Assembly (NCBI GenBank): GCA_001642005.1
Contig: LWCA01000479.1
Location: forward strand, 1-26,111
Source: Intoshia linei
Taxonomy: Eukaryota > Orthonectida > Rhopaluridae
Reading direction: 5' to 3'
Length of the DNA: 26,111 nt
Position numbers and translations under genes: made by a program
Notes under the pieces: generated by a model
What the model was told of the DNA's origin: nothing
The model's input: only the letters and a program-made list of their open reading frames with translations
Databases searched by the model: none
Shown: piece by piece, positions 1-10,017 of the stretch
Position numbering within the stretch: position 1 is the first letter of the stretch
Layout: every line of letters begins with the position of its first letter

Positions 1-292
1 GCTTTTTCTTCAAAATGAATAAATAAATAATCTATTGTCCATTGACTCTTAAAATATACATTTTTCTTTTGCCTTTTCGCTTTCATATACATGTTGAATG
101 AATTTTCAATATTAAAAAACGTGAAAAAATAAATAAATAAACGTGAAAAAAACTAATAAAGTTGAAGTTCTCACTGAAATGAAGTTTCAAATATTAATCG
201 ATATTTATAAAATTCAGCTAAAATTAAAAAAGAGCAAAAAAAATGTTAAAAGAGCAAAATCTTGCCCGCGGGCAGCAGTTTCCCCACCTCTG
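1..292 (-). mobile_element. Terminal part of a hAT-type DNA transposon, other end outside the window
   Basis: Read on the minus strand from 292 downwards, the sequence begins CAGAGGTGGGGAAACTGC and runs into a GC-rich palindrome at 263-274 (TGCCCGCGGGCA). A CAG-rGGTnGGnAAACTGC start followed by a CCGCGG-type palindrome is the classic terminal and subterminal layout of many hAT elements. The GC block stands out against the A+T-rich background. No partner terminus is seen in 1-262, so the other end should lie left of the window. The 8 bases at 293-300 would be one copy of the target duplication, which cannot be checked here. No transposase reading frame is visible in this piece. Confidence 0.6.
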
Positions 293-304
293 CATTAGGG
301 TATC

Positions 305-625
305 GTTATCGCACTTTTTACGTTTTTTTTTATTAGAAAACCATTTTTTGCATGTGGATGTTTTTTGTGATTTTATCCATTTATCACACACAAAAAAATG
401 AAATCGGTTAATATTTACCCCCCTCAAATGTAATTATTGCAATTCATACAAAAATGTTAAGATAAATTTAAAATAGAATTTTATTTTATGTATTACTATT
501 TTTCTATGAATAATTATGTTGGTAATTCCCTTAATGTGTTACCCATGTTTTGTGAACCATTTTGTTTTTTTAAATAAAAATCTACCTCATCTATTTTGGT
601 TTTTACGACATTCAGTTAGTGTTAA
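305..625 (+). repeat. Dispersed repeat, copy A (second copy near 21116-21365)
   Basis: This stretch shares ordered blocks with 21116-21365: a TATTAGAAA block, a TTTGCATrTGGA block, a TTTATC...AAAAAAATGAAATCGGTTAA block, then TTTGTGmACCATTTT and CTACCTCATyTATTTTGGTT followed by TTTACGA. Order and spacing are kept, so the two are diverged copies of one element. Neither copy has an obvious reading frame or clear terminal inverted repeats. The CTACCTCATTTATTTT block also occurs in the left arm of the fold-back element at 20439-21106, so the family may be related to it. The remainder to 1181 is A+T-rich with nothing recognised. Confidence 0.5.
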
Positions 626-1181
626 TAATAAATTTTATAAATAGTTTTTGGGGTTAATTATGAGGAGTTTAAACATCTTTAAAAAGTCAAAATAAATGAG
701 CTAGAAATGAATTTGGGTACCGTAGGCGAATTCCCCACTCAGCGAAATTTAAAAAAATAATATTTCCCGGCACAGTTATTAATAAATTTAGCTAAGTTTG
801 TATAACTTTTTTATTTATTTTAAAAATTTACTTTAATTGACTTATTAATTAGTATAAAAAATTTTTATTTCAAAACAATTAAAAATCAAAAAATGGGTGA
901 CACGATTAAGATTATTTACTATTTTTTATTATTTCGTGACAATTACTTTTAATTTGTCGTAATACATTTGGAATAAATTGGCAAATATCAAAACAAAATA
1001 ATAGTTGCTTGGATTGTATCGAATATAAATATTGGATGATGTATATTACTTACAATTAATACAATTAAACATTTTAACACAAAATTGACTTGTTAACTAG
1101 TTTTATATTCATTTTATTGTTAAATATGAGAATTAACAAAATACATTTATAACAATTCAAAATTGCTTTGTAAAGAAATAA

Positions 1182-4100
1182 ATGACTCATCGTTTGCCAA
1201 AATCCATTCGAAAATTAACAAAAAATGAAACCATTTGTGAATACTGTGGAATCAGTTATCTTATTAAAAGACAAATTGAAGTAAATTATCTAAAATATAT
1301 ATACAAAAAATAAAATGTATATATAAAATTTAGAATTTGCAAAGAGAATTAAAAAAAACCCAAAAAAGACTAAGTCAATACAGGACTTTCAAGAAAGATA
1401 ATGTCCTCTTGTTGAATTGTCAAACACTCCATTTGGATAATGTTAAAAATTTGACTGAACGGTTTAATATTTATTAATAAGTGTTTAATTTTTGAAAATT
1501 AAATCAAAATTAGTTTTAATTAGCCTAAATTGTGCTTATTTAATTTTTTTAGATTATTAAACTTTGAATCAACTATAGATAGCAATATAAATAAAATGAG
1601 CATGAAAATATGCACATCACGTTCCAAAATTAAAAACAACACAAATAATGTCATGCAATATCAACGTAGATTGTAAGTTAATATTTTTTAAAATATCCAA
1701 TTAGCATGTAAAATTAAAAAACTCTTTGAAAAAATCATTGTTTTTTTAAGTGTTTGAATATAGGTTTATAAATAATGATCTAAGCAGATTTGATGATTCG
1801 GATAATTGACAGAAATTGATTGAAGGGTAAGTACCCAAAATATTTATTAAAGTTGGTCAATAAGGAATTTTAGTTAATGAAAATTTTAGATGATTTAAAT
1901 TTTAAATCAATTGTATTAAATTATAATTTAAATAGAGAAATATCAAAAAATTGTATTCAAGAATATAAGAAAATGTATGATGAATTAAATTTATGTAAAG
2001 AAATGACAGATATTAAAGAATGGACACAAACGGAATTCAAATCAATCGATACAACTATAAAATCAACATTTCATGGTATTTTTTATTGTATACTAGATTG
2101 ACTGTTACGTACTTTGTTCAAAAAATAAATTCAATAAAATCTTACCAAAAATGCTAATATTCACTACAATTACCGTATTACCAATTCTTTGGGAGTGGTT
2201 CCAAAATTTGATTAAAATATTATGACTGTTTTAATTGGATATAACTGTATAAGCTGTAATGTGTTTTTAAATTCAAAGACCTTTTTCAGTTTTTCAAAAA
2301 AGGGTAATATCGGTATTGATCATAAAAAAACACTTTTTTGAGGTTGTTATTTATGATAATGCTTATTTATTATATTTTAAAAACTATCCCAGATTTTTTG
2401 TTTTATAAACATTTTAAAACAAAGGGTAATTTGGGTTTTGACCATAAATGTGGCTTTTCTGAGGCTGAGATTTATGACAATGTTAATGATTTTCAAACGC
2501 ATCCCAGAATTTATGTTTTTTTCAATTTTTGGTCTGATTTTATTTAAAGCAAAAAAATGGAAAATTGAATTTTTGACTCTGAAGGACTCAAAATCCGAAT
2601 ATGAAACTTAGATATAAACATACTCGTAAAAAAATGTATTAGTCATTGGGTTTCATTAAATTCTACGACTTTTAGTTTTTAAATAAACGGTACTGACAAA
2701 TAAAATACTTCCCTTAAAACATTGTATATGTACAATATTGTAACATAAATGAAAGATAATTGTATACCACGTTGTGCCAATTGTGCACGAGTTCACTAGT
2801 TTGACGAAGCGAAGCAAATTGAAATGTTTATTTATTTTGAATAATCATCGATGTATCCTTAGACCAGTGGTTTTCAACCAGGGGGTCGCGAAATTTATCA
2901 TGGGGGTCGTGAAAATTTGAACACAAAATAAAATATAAATAAAACTAAATATGCTTTTTTAATATTTTTATGTTAAGGGGTCGCGAACACAAAAAGGTTG
3001 AAAACCACTGCCTTAGACGGTACACAAGGTTGTGGTGAGGGCGGCTAGGGACAATACGATTCTATTGTAAATTAATAACTAATGTTAGAAAATTTCGTCA
3101 AAATTATCTTATATAAAAATTTTCTATTGATCATACCAAGCAGTGATATATAAATAACCCGATCGGGCACTCAATATTATGCAATATTTTATTGATAAGG
3201 ACTACAGTTTCGTCTGGCTCATGTACAATGTACATTGTACACTGCTGGTTCTTTACTCTCCTTGTATTTTATTGTTTGAAAATACATTATCCATTATAAA
3301 TATCTTTTCATTCATGAACCTATTTAGATATTTATCAAAAATTTAATTACAACTTAAAATGTATAAAGGAAGAACACAAACAAAATACAATAGAAAATGA
3401 ATTAAAATACCAAGATTATGTAAAAATTCATAAATTTGAAACAATCAATAATCAGTCATTAATAAATAAATTGTCAATGTCAATTCAAAATAATGAAATT
3501 TGCCATGAAAAAAGTAAATCTATTTACATAATAGTTAGTAAAATTAAATTAATACATCAATGTAACTATAAACTATATACAACAATATTACAAAGAAACT
3601 GTCTTAACCGAGGTATTCCTGTACATTATATCCAATAATATTCATTACTTTATCGGGCGATAAGGTTCATCGGTTTGTACCTAATACTGGATCGCCATTT
3701 CTTAACTTTAACTGGAATGGAGTTACATTAAAGTTTCGGGCAGTTAAGGAATATGAAAATATAATACTAATTATGAAAATGTAAAAATATAACGCATAAG
3801 ATAATAAACACATTGGATGTCATAAAATTTTTAGATTAATTTTAATTTTTTAATTAATTTTAGATATCAATGACACCAAAAATGAATTCAATCTTAAAAT
3901 AAAATCATTGAATGCCGACTACAAGTAAGCATATTATATTAATGTGATTTTAAAACTGTATATTTAGTATTTTGATGAAAAACACTGCAACAGAAAAAAA
4001 TAAATTTGAAGAAAAAGAATCAAATCTAAAACGCCATAATGAACGGTAAATATATACAATATATGCATTAGTCAATAATTTAATATAATTACTTTGTAAA

Positions 4101-7100
4101 TATACCCTGGAGCTCGTGAAATTTATTTAATTTAATTTGAATAAAATTGCGCCAATATACAACAGGTAATAATTAATGTATAATTAAATAATTATATAAT
4201 ATAATAATAATATTAATAATAATAAATTAATATAATAATTAATTAAATGTATTCATCTTATTATTTTGGCGGAATTTTTGCTACAGTCAATTTCTTATCT
4301 ATTATCTTGTTTCATTTAATTTTAAAATTTTATTTTTATTATGTATTGGTTAATTAACGTAATTTTTTCATTGCATATAGTTAAAATAACATATTATATA
4401 ATATTAACACTATATATACTATTAGTATTAACTTATATATAGTCACTGACGGTGTCATATTTTTATTTACAAAATGGTTATTAAATTGTTACCATCTGAG
4501 TAAATCCAAGAAGTGATCGGTAGAGTTGTTACAGTACTGTGTATAATACATGTAATAATAATGTATATCTCAAATTGGTCCAAAGTGTGCCCACGGAACG
4601 AATTTTTACAATCCACCGAATAAATGTATCAAAATTATAAAAAATTATATTTATGGAATTTTTACACATTTTAAAGAAATACTTGTGAACTTTAAATCTC
4701 TTTTTTAGTGTCTAATTCAGGAGTGCACAAGCTGCGACCGTACGGTCGTGAGCAGAGCCGTCTTAAGCCACTTCGGACACTGGGCTAAGCAAAGACCGGG
4801 CCCTTTACAATTTTTAACGAAGCGATAAAAAAAATTAGGAACCCTGTTTAGAAGACAAAGCATACTGTTGGTTGGATACTTAGAGTCTTATTTCATTGAG
4901 TATTAATAAAAACATTAAAAGATATTATGTAAGTTTCTAATAACTTTTATTTCTTTTACAAAAACCTACTTACATTAATTAATTATCCTGGTCCTGGGCT
5001 ACAGCCCATATTGCTTATGCCTTAAAACAGCTCTGGTTGTAAGAGCGTTTGTGCGCGGCCGTGGGAAATCAATGTGATCATAATAAAATCACTTCAAATT
5101 GAAAAATTTAAATCAGATTTTATTCAAGGGCAATTTAAAATATTTAAATCAAAATTGACTTTGCCCCAGTTTCTCTAAAAAATAAAACTTGCTGATACAT
5201 GTAGTAAAATTTAAAGAAAATTATTTTATTATACCTAAACTTTAAGTCTAAAGTAAAGATTTAAAGTAGGTAGTAAGAATACTGATTATTATTATTTATG
5301 TGTGTAGTTAAACCATGTTAAATTGTTGTCATTGTTAAGACGCGAAATATTTCGAATCTTTATAACTTTATAAATTTCACAATGGGCAACTTTTTAAAAT
5401 GACTTAATTTAAATTTTGTAGTTTCTCTAATGTGCAATGAAATATCCCATTTTACGTCAAATTGAAAAAGTTTAAATCAGATTTTATTCAAAGCAAATTA
5501 AAATATTTTTATCAAAAAGTTACATTTTTGACTGGCCACTTTCTCAAAATGAATTTATACTCTCTCAATGTCAAAGTAAATTTTGTTCGGCCGTAGGATC
5601 AATGAGTAAAATAGCTTTTCGGCTGAATTGGTGGAAAGGTTGTAAATCCCTAGTCTAATTGAATCGATCCAATGTTATTAAAGGGGTTAGTTTAACAATA
5701 ATGTCATGATAATAATCCAAATTACCATCATTTTAAAAATATTTTAAGTTAATACCTATACCAGGAATTCCCACATTTTTTTCACGACGGACTGGTAACG
5801 AATGACAAAATGTAGCGCGGACCACTAAAGCGGTATTGCTAGGCAAATTTAAAAAAATTTTGATGAAAAAAGTAATAAATTGACTTCTAAGTAAATTAAT
5901 TTTTTCAAAATTATTTCACAAACGGGTAAAATTTTTTCATTGACCGGCATTTGGGAAACGCTGACCTATACTAATACCTTTAGTGCAAAAAAATTAAAAA
6001 AACAATTTTATAAAGTATGAATTTGAACCGTTTTAAATTAAAAAATACATAACAAGAATCTTTATGTATCATTCTTCTTTTAATATCATTTATCATTCCA
6101 GAACAACTTTTAAAATAACGTTAGAAAAAAATATTGCAAATACGGTTTCCAAAATTTCCAAATTAAATTGTTGTCCTCACCCGAATTTAGTTGGATCAGC
6201 TTGATGTATCTAGTCGACTATATTTTATATTAGCCTCGAAAATGAACTAAAATTTTTAAAATCAAACAACGAAAATGAAAAATCTAAAAACAAAAAAGAA
6301 TATGATGAATTGAAAAAAACTATAGATAATTATAGTTATAAAAATGATGAATTACAAGGTTTATATACATTTAATTTTACCCTATTAAAATACTCAAAAA
6401 ATAATTTTGAATCAATATATGCATAACGTAATACATTTTTTAGAAAATTGCAGTTATTATCAAAAATTATTAAGCAGAAAAGATGAACAAATGAATATCA
6501 AGTATATTTTATGTACTACAGTAGAAACTTGAAAAATAGACAAATTTTAAATATCGGAACAAAAAATCATATAACTAATGTTTATTACATTAATGTTATT
6601 GAAATTACATGTACATTGTACATCAAAACTAATGATCGGGTGGGCTCCAACATTTCATGGGTTGAATGTACAAGTTTTTTTTACTGTGCAAACTTGGACA
6701 ATAATTTATTTTGGTGAAAAAAAAATTTAGAATTTTTAAATTGAAAGAAAAGGAGAGAAATTTGCATAATGTAAATTATATCAATAAAAAATTATCTACT
6801 CAATTAAAACAATTAAAAGATGAAATATCAAATTGTAAAACTCTTTTCAATACAGAATACGGAAAATTACAAAATTCTATTCATTCCAGTGTAATTATTA
6901 CTTATTTCATGTATAGTTCACAGTACTCTGCAGCTTGATTAACCGATATTATCGATTTAAAAACTTTTAATCAAGATCACTTACTATTTTTTATTAAATT
7001 TTACCGCTGGATAGGACATTAAAAAAATAGACATTATTTGACTCCTGATTTTCTGGGATAAATTTAAAATTTCATGGAATCTATCAAGTTTTGTATGACA

Positions 7101-7626
7101 TAATGGATAATATTAAATTTAGATTAAATTAAGTTTTGAAAATTTGAAACAAGAATACCAAAAAAACTTAAAAAACGCAGGTCGAGATAAATTTAAAATG
7201 GAACAACAATATACCTTATCACAACAAAAAATAGTAGATAAAGGTAACATTTAAATGATTTTTTCATCAAACTTGATTAAATTTTAAAAATTAGCATAAT
7301 AATATAAAAATAAATATGTACAAATAATAAATTAAATTATTTAATTAGACAAAGAATTGTACATTTTAAACGAAAAAAATGGAATATTAAAGAACGAAAA
7401 AGAAATCAACCTGGTAAAATATAAAACATTGGTTGATATTATAGATAAAGATAAAATGGAAATTAATAGATTAAAACTAAGGGTATATTTACGCAAGACA
7501 TTTGAAATAAGTTTTTAGAACACGGTATTGGAAAACATTGTTCAAGATGAATGCAATGAAAGAGTTCAACTCATCAATAAATACAAAAAATTGCAAGAAT
7601 TGGTTGGATTTAATCAATTTAACTAA
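1182..7626 (+). CDS. LEKR1-like coiled-coil protein with N-terminal CxxC motif (14 exons, one disrupted)
   Basis: Exons: 1182-1280, 1334-1461, 1553-1672, 1764-1826, 1874-2075, 3328-3513, 3864-3924, 3968-4045, 6234-6358, 6444-6501, 6731-6890, 7123-7243, 7349-7482, 7519-7626. All have GT-AG borders, nearly always TTTAG or TTAG at the acceptor. From exon 5 to the TAA at 7624 every phase fits, giving 410 codons of Lys/Glu/Asn-rich coiled coil. Exons 1-3 also chain in phase. Exon 1 encodes LPKSIRKL then ETICEYCGISYLIKRQIE, which resembles from memory the N-terminus of animal LEKR1, a coiled-coil family that I believe is linked to cilia. Exon 4 is a problem: its only open frame meets TGA at 1807-1809, and its exit phase (2) does not fit exon 5 (phase 0). 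The locus may be a pseudogene, carry an error, or be two transcripts, the second starting at ATG 1877. Family assignment is tentative. Confidence 0.65.
1764..1826 (+). other. Disrupted exon 4 of the coiled-coil gene
   Basis: The segment lies between an acceptor (AATATAG at 1757-1763) and a strong donor (GG|GTAAGT at 1825-1832), so it looks like a real exon. Entered in phase 2 from exon 3, it reads LFINNDLSRFDDSDN, stop (TGA 1807-1809), QKLIEG. The other two frames stop even earlier. Its exit phase 2 does not match exon 5, whose only open entry is phase 0 at 1874. Two lesions would be needed to restore continuity, or the true joining exon is elsewhere. Confidence 0.5.
2285..2545 (+). repeat. 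Dispersed repeat with two degenerate units of about 125 bp
   Basis: Two diverged units follow each other. Each begins with AAAGGGTAAT, continues with TTGACCATAAA or TTGATCATAAA, then TTTyTGAGGyTG and ATTTATGAyAATG, and ends with a CCCAGA-TTTwTGTTTT block. The same ordered blocks occur inverted in a COPA intron (about 15430-15620) and, more weakly, at about 19040-19330. The apparent reading frames here follow from the repeat's composition and are not judged to be genes. Confidence 0.5.
2865..3010. mobile_element. hAT MITE, 146 bp, with perfect TIRs and TSD
   Basis: Terminal inverted repeats of 15 bp are perfect: CAGTGGTTTTCAACC at 2865-2879 and its reverse complement at 2996-3010. The flanking 8-bp direct repeat CCTTAGAC (2857-2864 and 3011-3018) is also perfect. 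Length, TIR and 8-bp TSD define a non-autonomous hAT element. Subterminal GGGGTCGCGAA motifs occur near both ends, a usual place for transposase-binding motifs. The perfect TSD and TIRs suggest a fairly recent insertion. It lies in intron 5 of the coiled-coil gene. Confidence 0.95.
4165..4250. repeat. Low-complexity TAA/TAAT tract
   Basis: The stretch is almost only A and T, with irregular TAA, TAAT and ATTAAT iterations, inside an intron. It is not a clean microsatellite with one period. Confidence 0.7.
4753..5035. mobile_element. Second hAT MITE nested inside the 4718-5652 element
   Basis: The termini are CAGAGCCGTCTTAAG at 4753 and, read inward from 5035, CAGAGCTGTTTTAAG, which match at 13 of 15 positions, both differences being transitions. 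The flanking 8-mers GTCGTGAG (4745-4752) and GTTGTAAG (5036-5043) match at 6 of 8, again with transitions only, as expected for an aged duplication. It sits 35 bp inside the left end of the host element, so it inserted after it. Confidence 0.75.
5095..5549 (+). repeat. Internal direct repeat of about 85 bp within the hAT element
   Basis: The copies at about 5095-5180 and 5459-5549 share AAATTGAAAAA, TTTAAATCAGATTTTATTCA, then AAATwTTTwAATCAAAA-like and CmCwnTTTCTC blocks in the same order. The spacer holds CTTTAAGTCTAAAGTAAAG-like sequence of unknown meaning. Confidence 0.6.
5762..5963. mobile_element. hAT MITE, 202 bp, with perfect TSD (family copy 1)
   Basis: A perfect 8-bp duplication, ACCTATAC, lies at 5754-5761 and 5964-5971. 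The ends are CAGGAATTCCCAC at left and, read inward from the right, CAGCGTTTCCCAAATGCCGG. A diverged relative in inverse orientation lies at about 19368-19536, alignable along its full length including the GACTTCTAAnTnA core. Subterminal CGGwCTGGTAA and GACCGG blocks are shared. Confidence 0.9.
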
Positions 7627-7856
7627 ATTTCAGTTTTTAAAAATTGTTTATAAATACATTTATGTATTAAAAAAATATTTGAAACGGATGATTTTAGTGT
7701 TTACAATAGGGTCGTCAAAGTTTTTCCAGTTTTCGAACCTTTGACCACTGAAATGATATAAATACCGCGATTTACCCTTTTTACGTGCATTAAAAAATGA
7801 GAAAGTAATATTTAATATTGATTGAAAAATTAAAGACAAATATAATTAAAATATAT

Positions 7857-9701
7857 TTAAGGGTTAGTATCACTAAACCTTAAACGAGCACATGTATAGC
7901 TACCAACTGTATTTAAGCAGAATGGGCAATTTTCAACTATTATGGGATCTTGGCATTCGTCTAAATCTATTAATTGTGTAGAATTAGAAACAATTATCAA
8001 ATTTAAAAAAATAAAACCTTCACATGTTCGTCCGTCCTTTGTTAGCGAATATCCTGCTCTACATATACAATGGTATGATCCTATTAAAAATAAAAATTAT
8101 TATATTCATAACAAATAAACCTGAAGTATTGACACAAATATGAGAACATCGACCTTGACCTTCACTCAAGCATTCATTTTCGTCTAATTGAGTTTAATAT
8201 TAGAAATTAAAATTCATCTGTTCTTATACTGTGAAACATACGGGTTCTATTTAACTCAACCATTTGGCGGTCTAAGCTGAATAGTTTTATGAATTCTATA
8301 AATCAGAAAATGTAAATTCATTATTCGAGAAACACTAAAATTAATCTTATATAATACAATGTATACATTAATTCTAACATTTCCATGTATAAAAAGTTAT
8401 AGGGTTATAAATGTATTCCATATTGCCTATTTTTGGAATCACTAGAATAGTTTCTCGTAAATTACACTGTAATATATTATTTTGATATATGTGAATATAT
8501 CAAAATAAAAAATTAATACCTTGACATGTAATACCGTCATTGTTTAACAAAAACCCATTATTACATTCACACCACATATTATCATCACTTTCCATGCATT
8601 TTTGTTCACAATTAAGTACATTTAAAAGACACGGCACTCCAATTGGACCACTGTTTGACGGACCAGGGGGTCCCATTGGTCCTGTTGGGCCAATAATTTT
8701 TGGCAACTCTAAATTATATATTCACAATTGCAAACCAGGTGTTAATTAGACCAACGGTGGTTTTTTAGTGGTAAAAAAAAATTTTGAAAATATTTGCAAT
8801 TAAGGAATTTATGGGAAATATATATTTTTTCCATTTTACCATGAAAACTTTTCTCTGAACCACAATTAAAAAAATAATGCTCTTGTAAAAGCTGGAATAT
8901 TAATAATTATAGTTTATCGATATAAGATTACGTGAAGTCAGTTCAACGCTTATGCTCCACAATGCAGGATAACTATAATTAAGAAAATCATTAACATCGC
9001 CAATACTAGGCGTTTCCGTTTCATCACTCATTTGTCTAATCAAAACTTTCCCACTTTCTACATAATCATGGGATATTCCCAAGTTCTTGGTAGTCCAACC
9101 AAAATGATAAGTTCCGTCAAGAGGAATATGATAATCAAAATCACTAAACTAAAAAATAAAATATCAATAAATAAACATACAGATTGAAGATTTATATTGT
9201 CTTGCAAAACTAAAAAATAAAATGAAAAATCTCTTGATTATTAAATTACCAATCCTTTTGTTATATACTAATTGATATTGACGAAATTCCAAAAATTGTT
9301 TATAAACTTGAACATATAAAGTTTTTTCGCCAGTATAAAATTCACCAACATATACTTTAATCAAATTCAATTTATACCCTGCATATAATGTATAACCAAT
9401 GTCAATATATGTCGCCCATGTGGGAATATTGAAACTAGTAGATTTCTTTCTCTGAATCGCCTCGTTACCAACGATGCTAACCATTACATCGCCTCGTATA
9501 ATTATATCTAAATTGAAAAATATACAATTTCAGTTGTAAGACAATTCCCACGTTATAATGTCTCCATTAATATTACTATTCCAACGTTTATTATCCGTTG
9601 GGTGAGAACTGTTAGTTAAATTTTAAATAATTACCATTAGTAGCTACACCCCTAATGTCAACAGTATAAATTATTACCAAAAATATAATCACAAGTTTCA
9701 T
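7857..9701 (-). CDS. Secreted protein: signal peptide, beta-rich domain, short collagen stretch, EGF-like domains
   Basis: Eight exons, all in phase, encode 331 aa: 9635-9701, 9250-9507, 9181-9209, 8932-9148, 8520-8708, 8121-8183, 8018-8080, 7857-7966. The start MKLVIIFLVIIYTVDI is a signal peptide. Residues ~25-190 hold a domain with LYVQVYK, YQLVYNKRI, IPLDGTYHFGW, SIGDVNDF and ALWSISVEL; I recall this pattern from invertebrate EGF-containing secreted proteins but have no name for it. Then follows a collagen-like run (GPTGPMGPPGPSNSGPIG). Three EGF units follow: one with six Cys; one calcium-binding type (DENEC...CVNTSGSYHC); and DLDEC...CLNTVGSYTC, which stops after Cys 4. Likely an extracellular matrix or surface protein. 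It is convergent with the coiled-coil gene, 230 bp away. Confidence 0.85.
9181..9209 (-). other. 29-nt microexon between 40-nt and 32-nt introns
   Basis: TTTTTTAG precedes it and GTATGT follows it. It adds VLQDNINLQS and converts phase 1 to phase 0, which is exactly what is needed between 9250-9507 and 8932-9148. Without it the two larger exons cannot be joined in frame. The flanking introns are 9210-9249 (40 nt) and 9149-9180 (32 nt). Confidence 0.8.
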
Positions 9702-9981
9702 TTTTATTATTTAAGTTTTCTTTACTGTTTCTTGTTTTGTTGCTACTACATTACATATATTACATTCCTGCATTTCTCATGCATAAAAATCATTTTTACC
9801 TGTCTCGAAAAACAAGTAGGTCAATTATTAACGAAACAATCGATATTTTTTTTTAATTTTCACAGTGTCACAATTGTTCCAGTTTTGTTTGACTTTGAAT
9901 TTTTATTCATTTTATTTTATGTTATACGATATTAAATAACAATAACAATGTAAAAGTTTAATTAAATTTTAATACAAACAA

Positions 9982-10017
9982 TCAGAAATTGGGACATTCT
10001 TTACCGATTATGACCAT
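9982..10017 (-). other. COPA: 12-codon last coding exon of COPA
   Basis: AAATAG precedes ATGGTCATAATCGGTAAAG, and the frame reads [11 protein letters not shown] then TGA (9982-9984). Spliced after GATGGG at 10134 it gives [18 protein letters not shown], which aligns without a gap to the conserved C-terminal I-C...E-I-G-K-[DE]-V-I-G pattern of alpha-COP. If the intron (10018-10133) were kept, the protein would instead end GVFHL at TAA 10119-10121. Confidence 0.75.

Larger units (their letters stand above)
2076..3327. other. Long intron 5 of the coiled-coil gene
   Basis: The intron runs from GTATTT at 2076 to TTTAG at 3327 and joins phase 1 to phase 1. It holds a tandem-like dispersed repeat (about 2285-2545) and one complete hAT MITE (2865-3010). 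I see no additional exon in it. Confidence 0.6.
4718..5652. mobile_element. hAT-type element, 935 bp including a nested insertion
   Basis: A perfect 8-bp direct repeat, GTCTAATT, flanks the unit at 4710-4717 and 5653-5660. The ends are diverged inverted repeats: CAGGAGTGCACAAGC on the left against TAGGGATTTACAACC read inward from the right, with most differences being transitions. Subterminal GGCCGT motifs occur near both ends (about 5057 and 5590). Without the nested 283-bp element and its 8-bp duplication the original unit is about 644 bp. It contains an internal direct repeat of about 85 bp (5095-5180 and 5459-5549). No transposase frame is seen. Confidence 0.8.
4046..6233. other. 2.2-kb intron 8 of the coiled-coil gene, filled with transposons
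   Basis: The donor is CG|GTAAAT at 4046 and the acceptor TATTAG at 6233; phase 2 fits on both sides. It contains an A+T microsatellite-like tract, a hAT element (4718-5652) with a second inserted inside it (4753-5035), and a third (5762-5963). Outside these, 4250-4700 and 5972-6230 are plain A+T-rich sequence. Confidence 0.65.

Noticed and set aside
1807..1809. TGA as a recoded sense codon (Trp)
   Set aside because: COPA, the DHHC gene and the rest of this gene use TGG for Trp, and TGA is the stop of COPA; a phase mismatch would also remain.
8540..8749. Open frame on the plus strand opposite the collagen/EGF exon
   Set aside because: It is the antisense shadow of the Gly-Pro-rich exon 8520-8708; the minus-strand frame fits the gene phase and family motifs.
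9542..9605. Possible extra exon (NSNINGDIITWELSYN) in intron 1 of the collagen/EGF gene
   Set aside because: Its entry and exit phases do not fit, and exons 9635-9701 and 9250-9507 join directly in phase 1.
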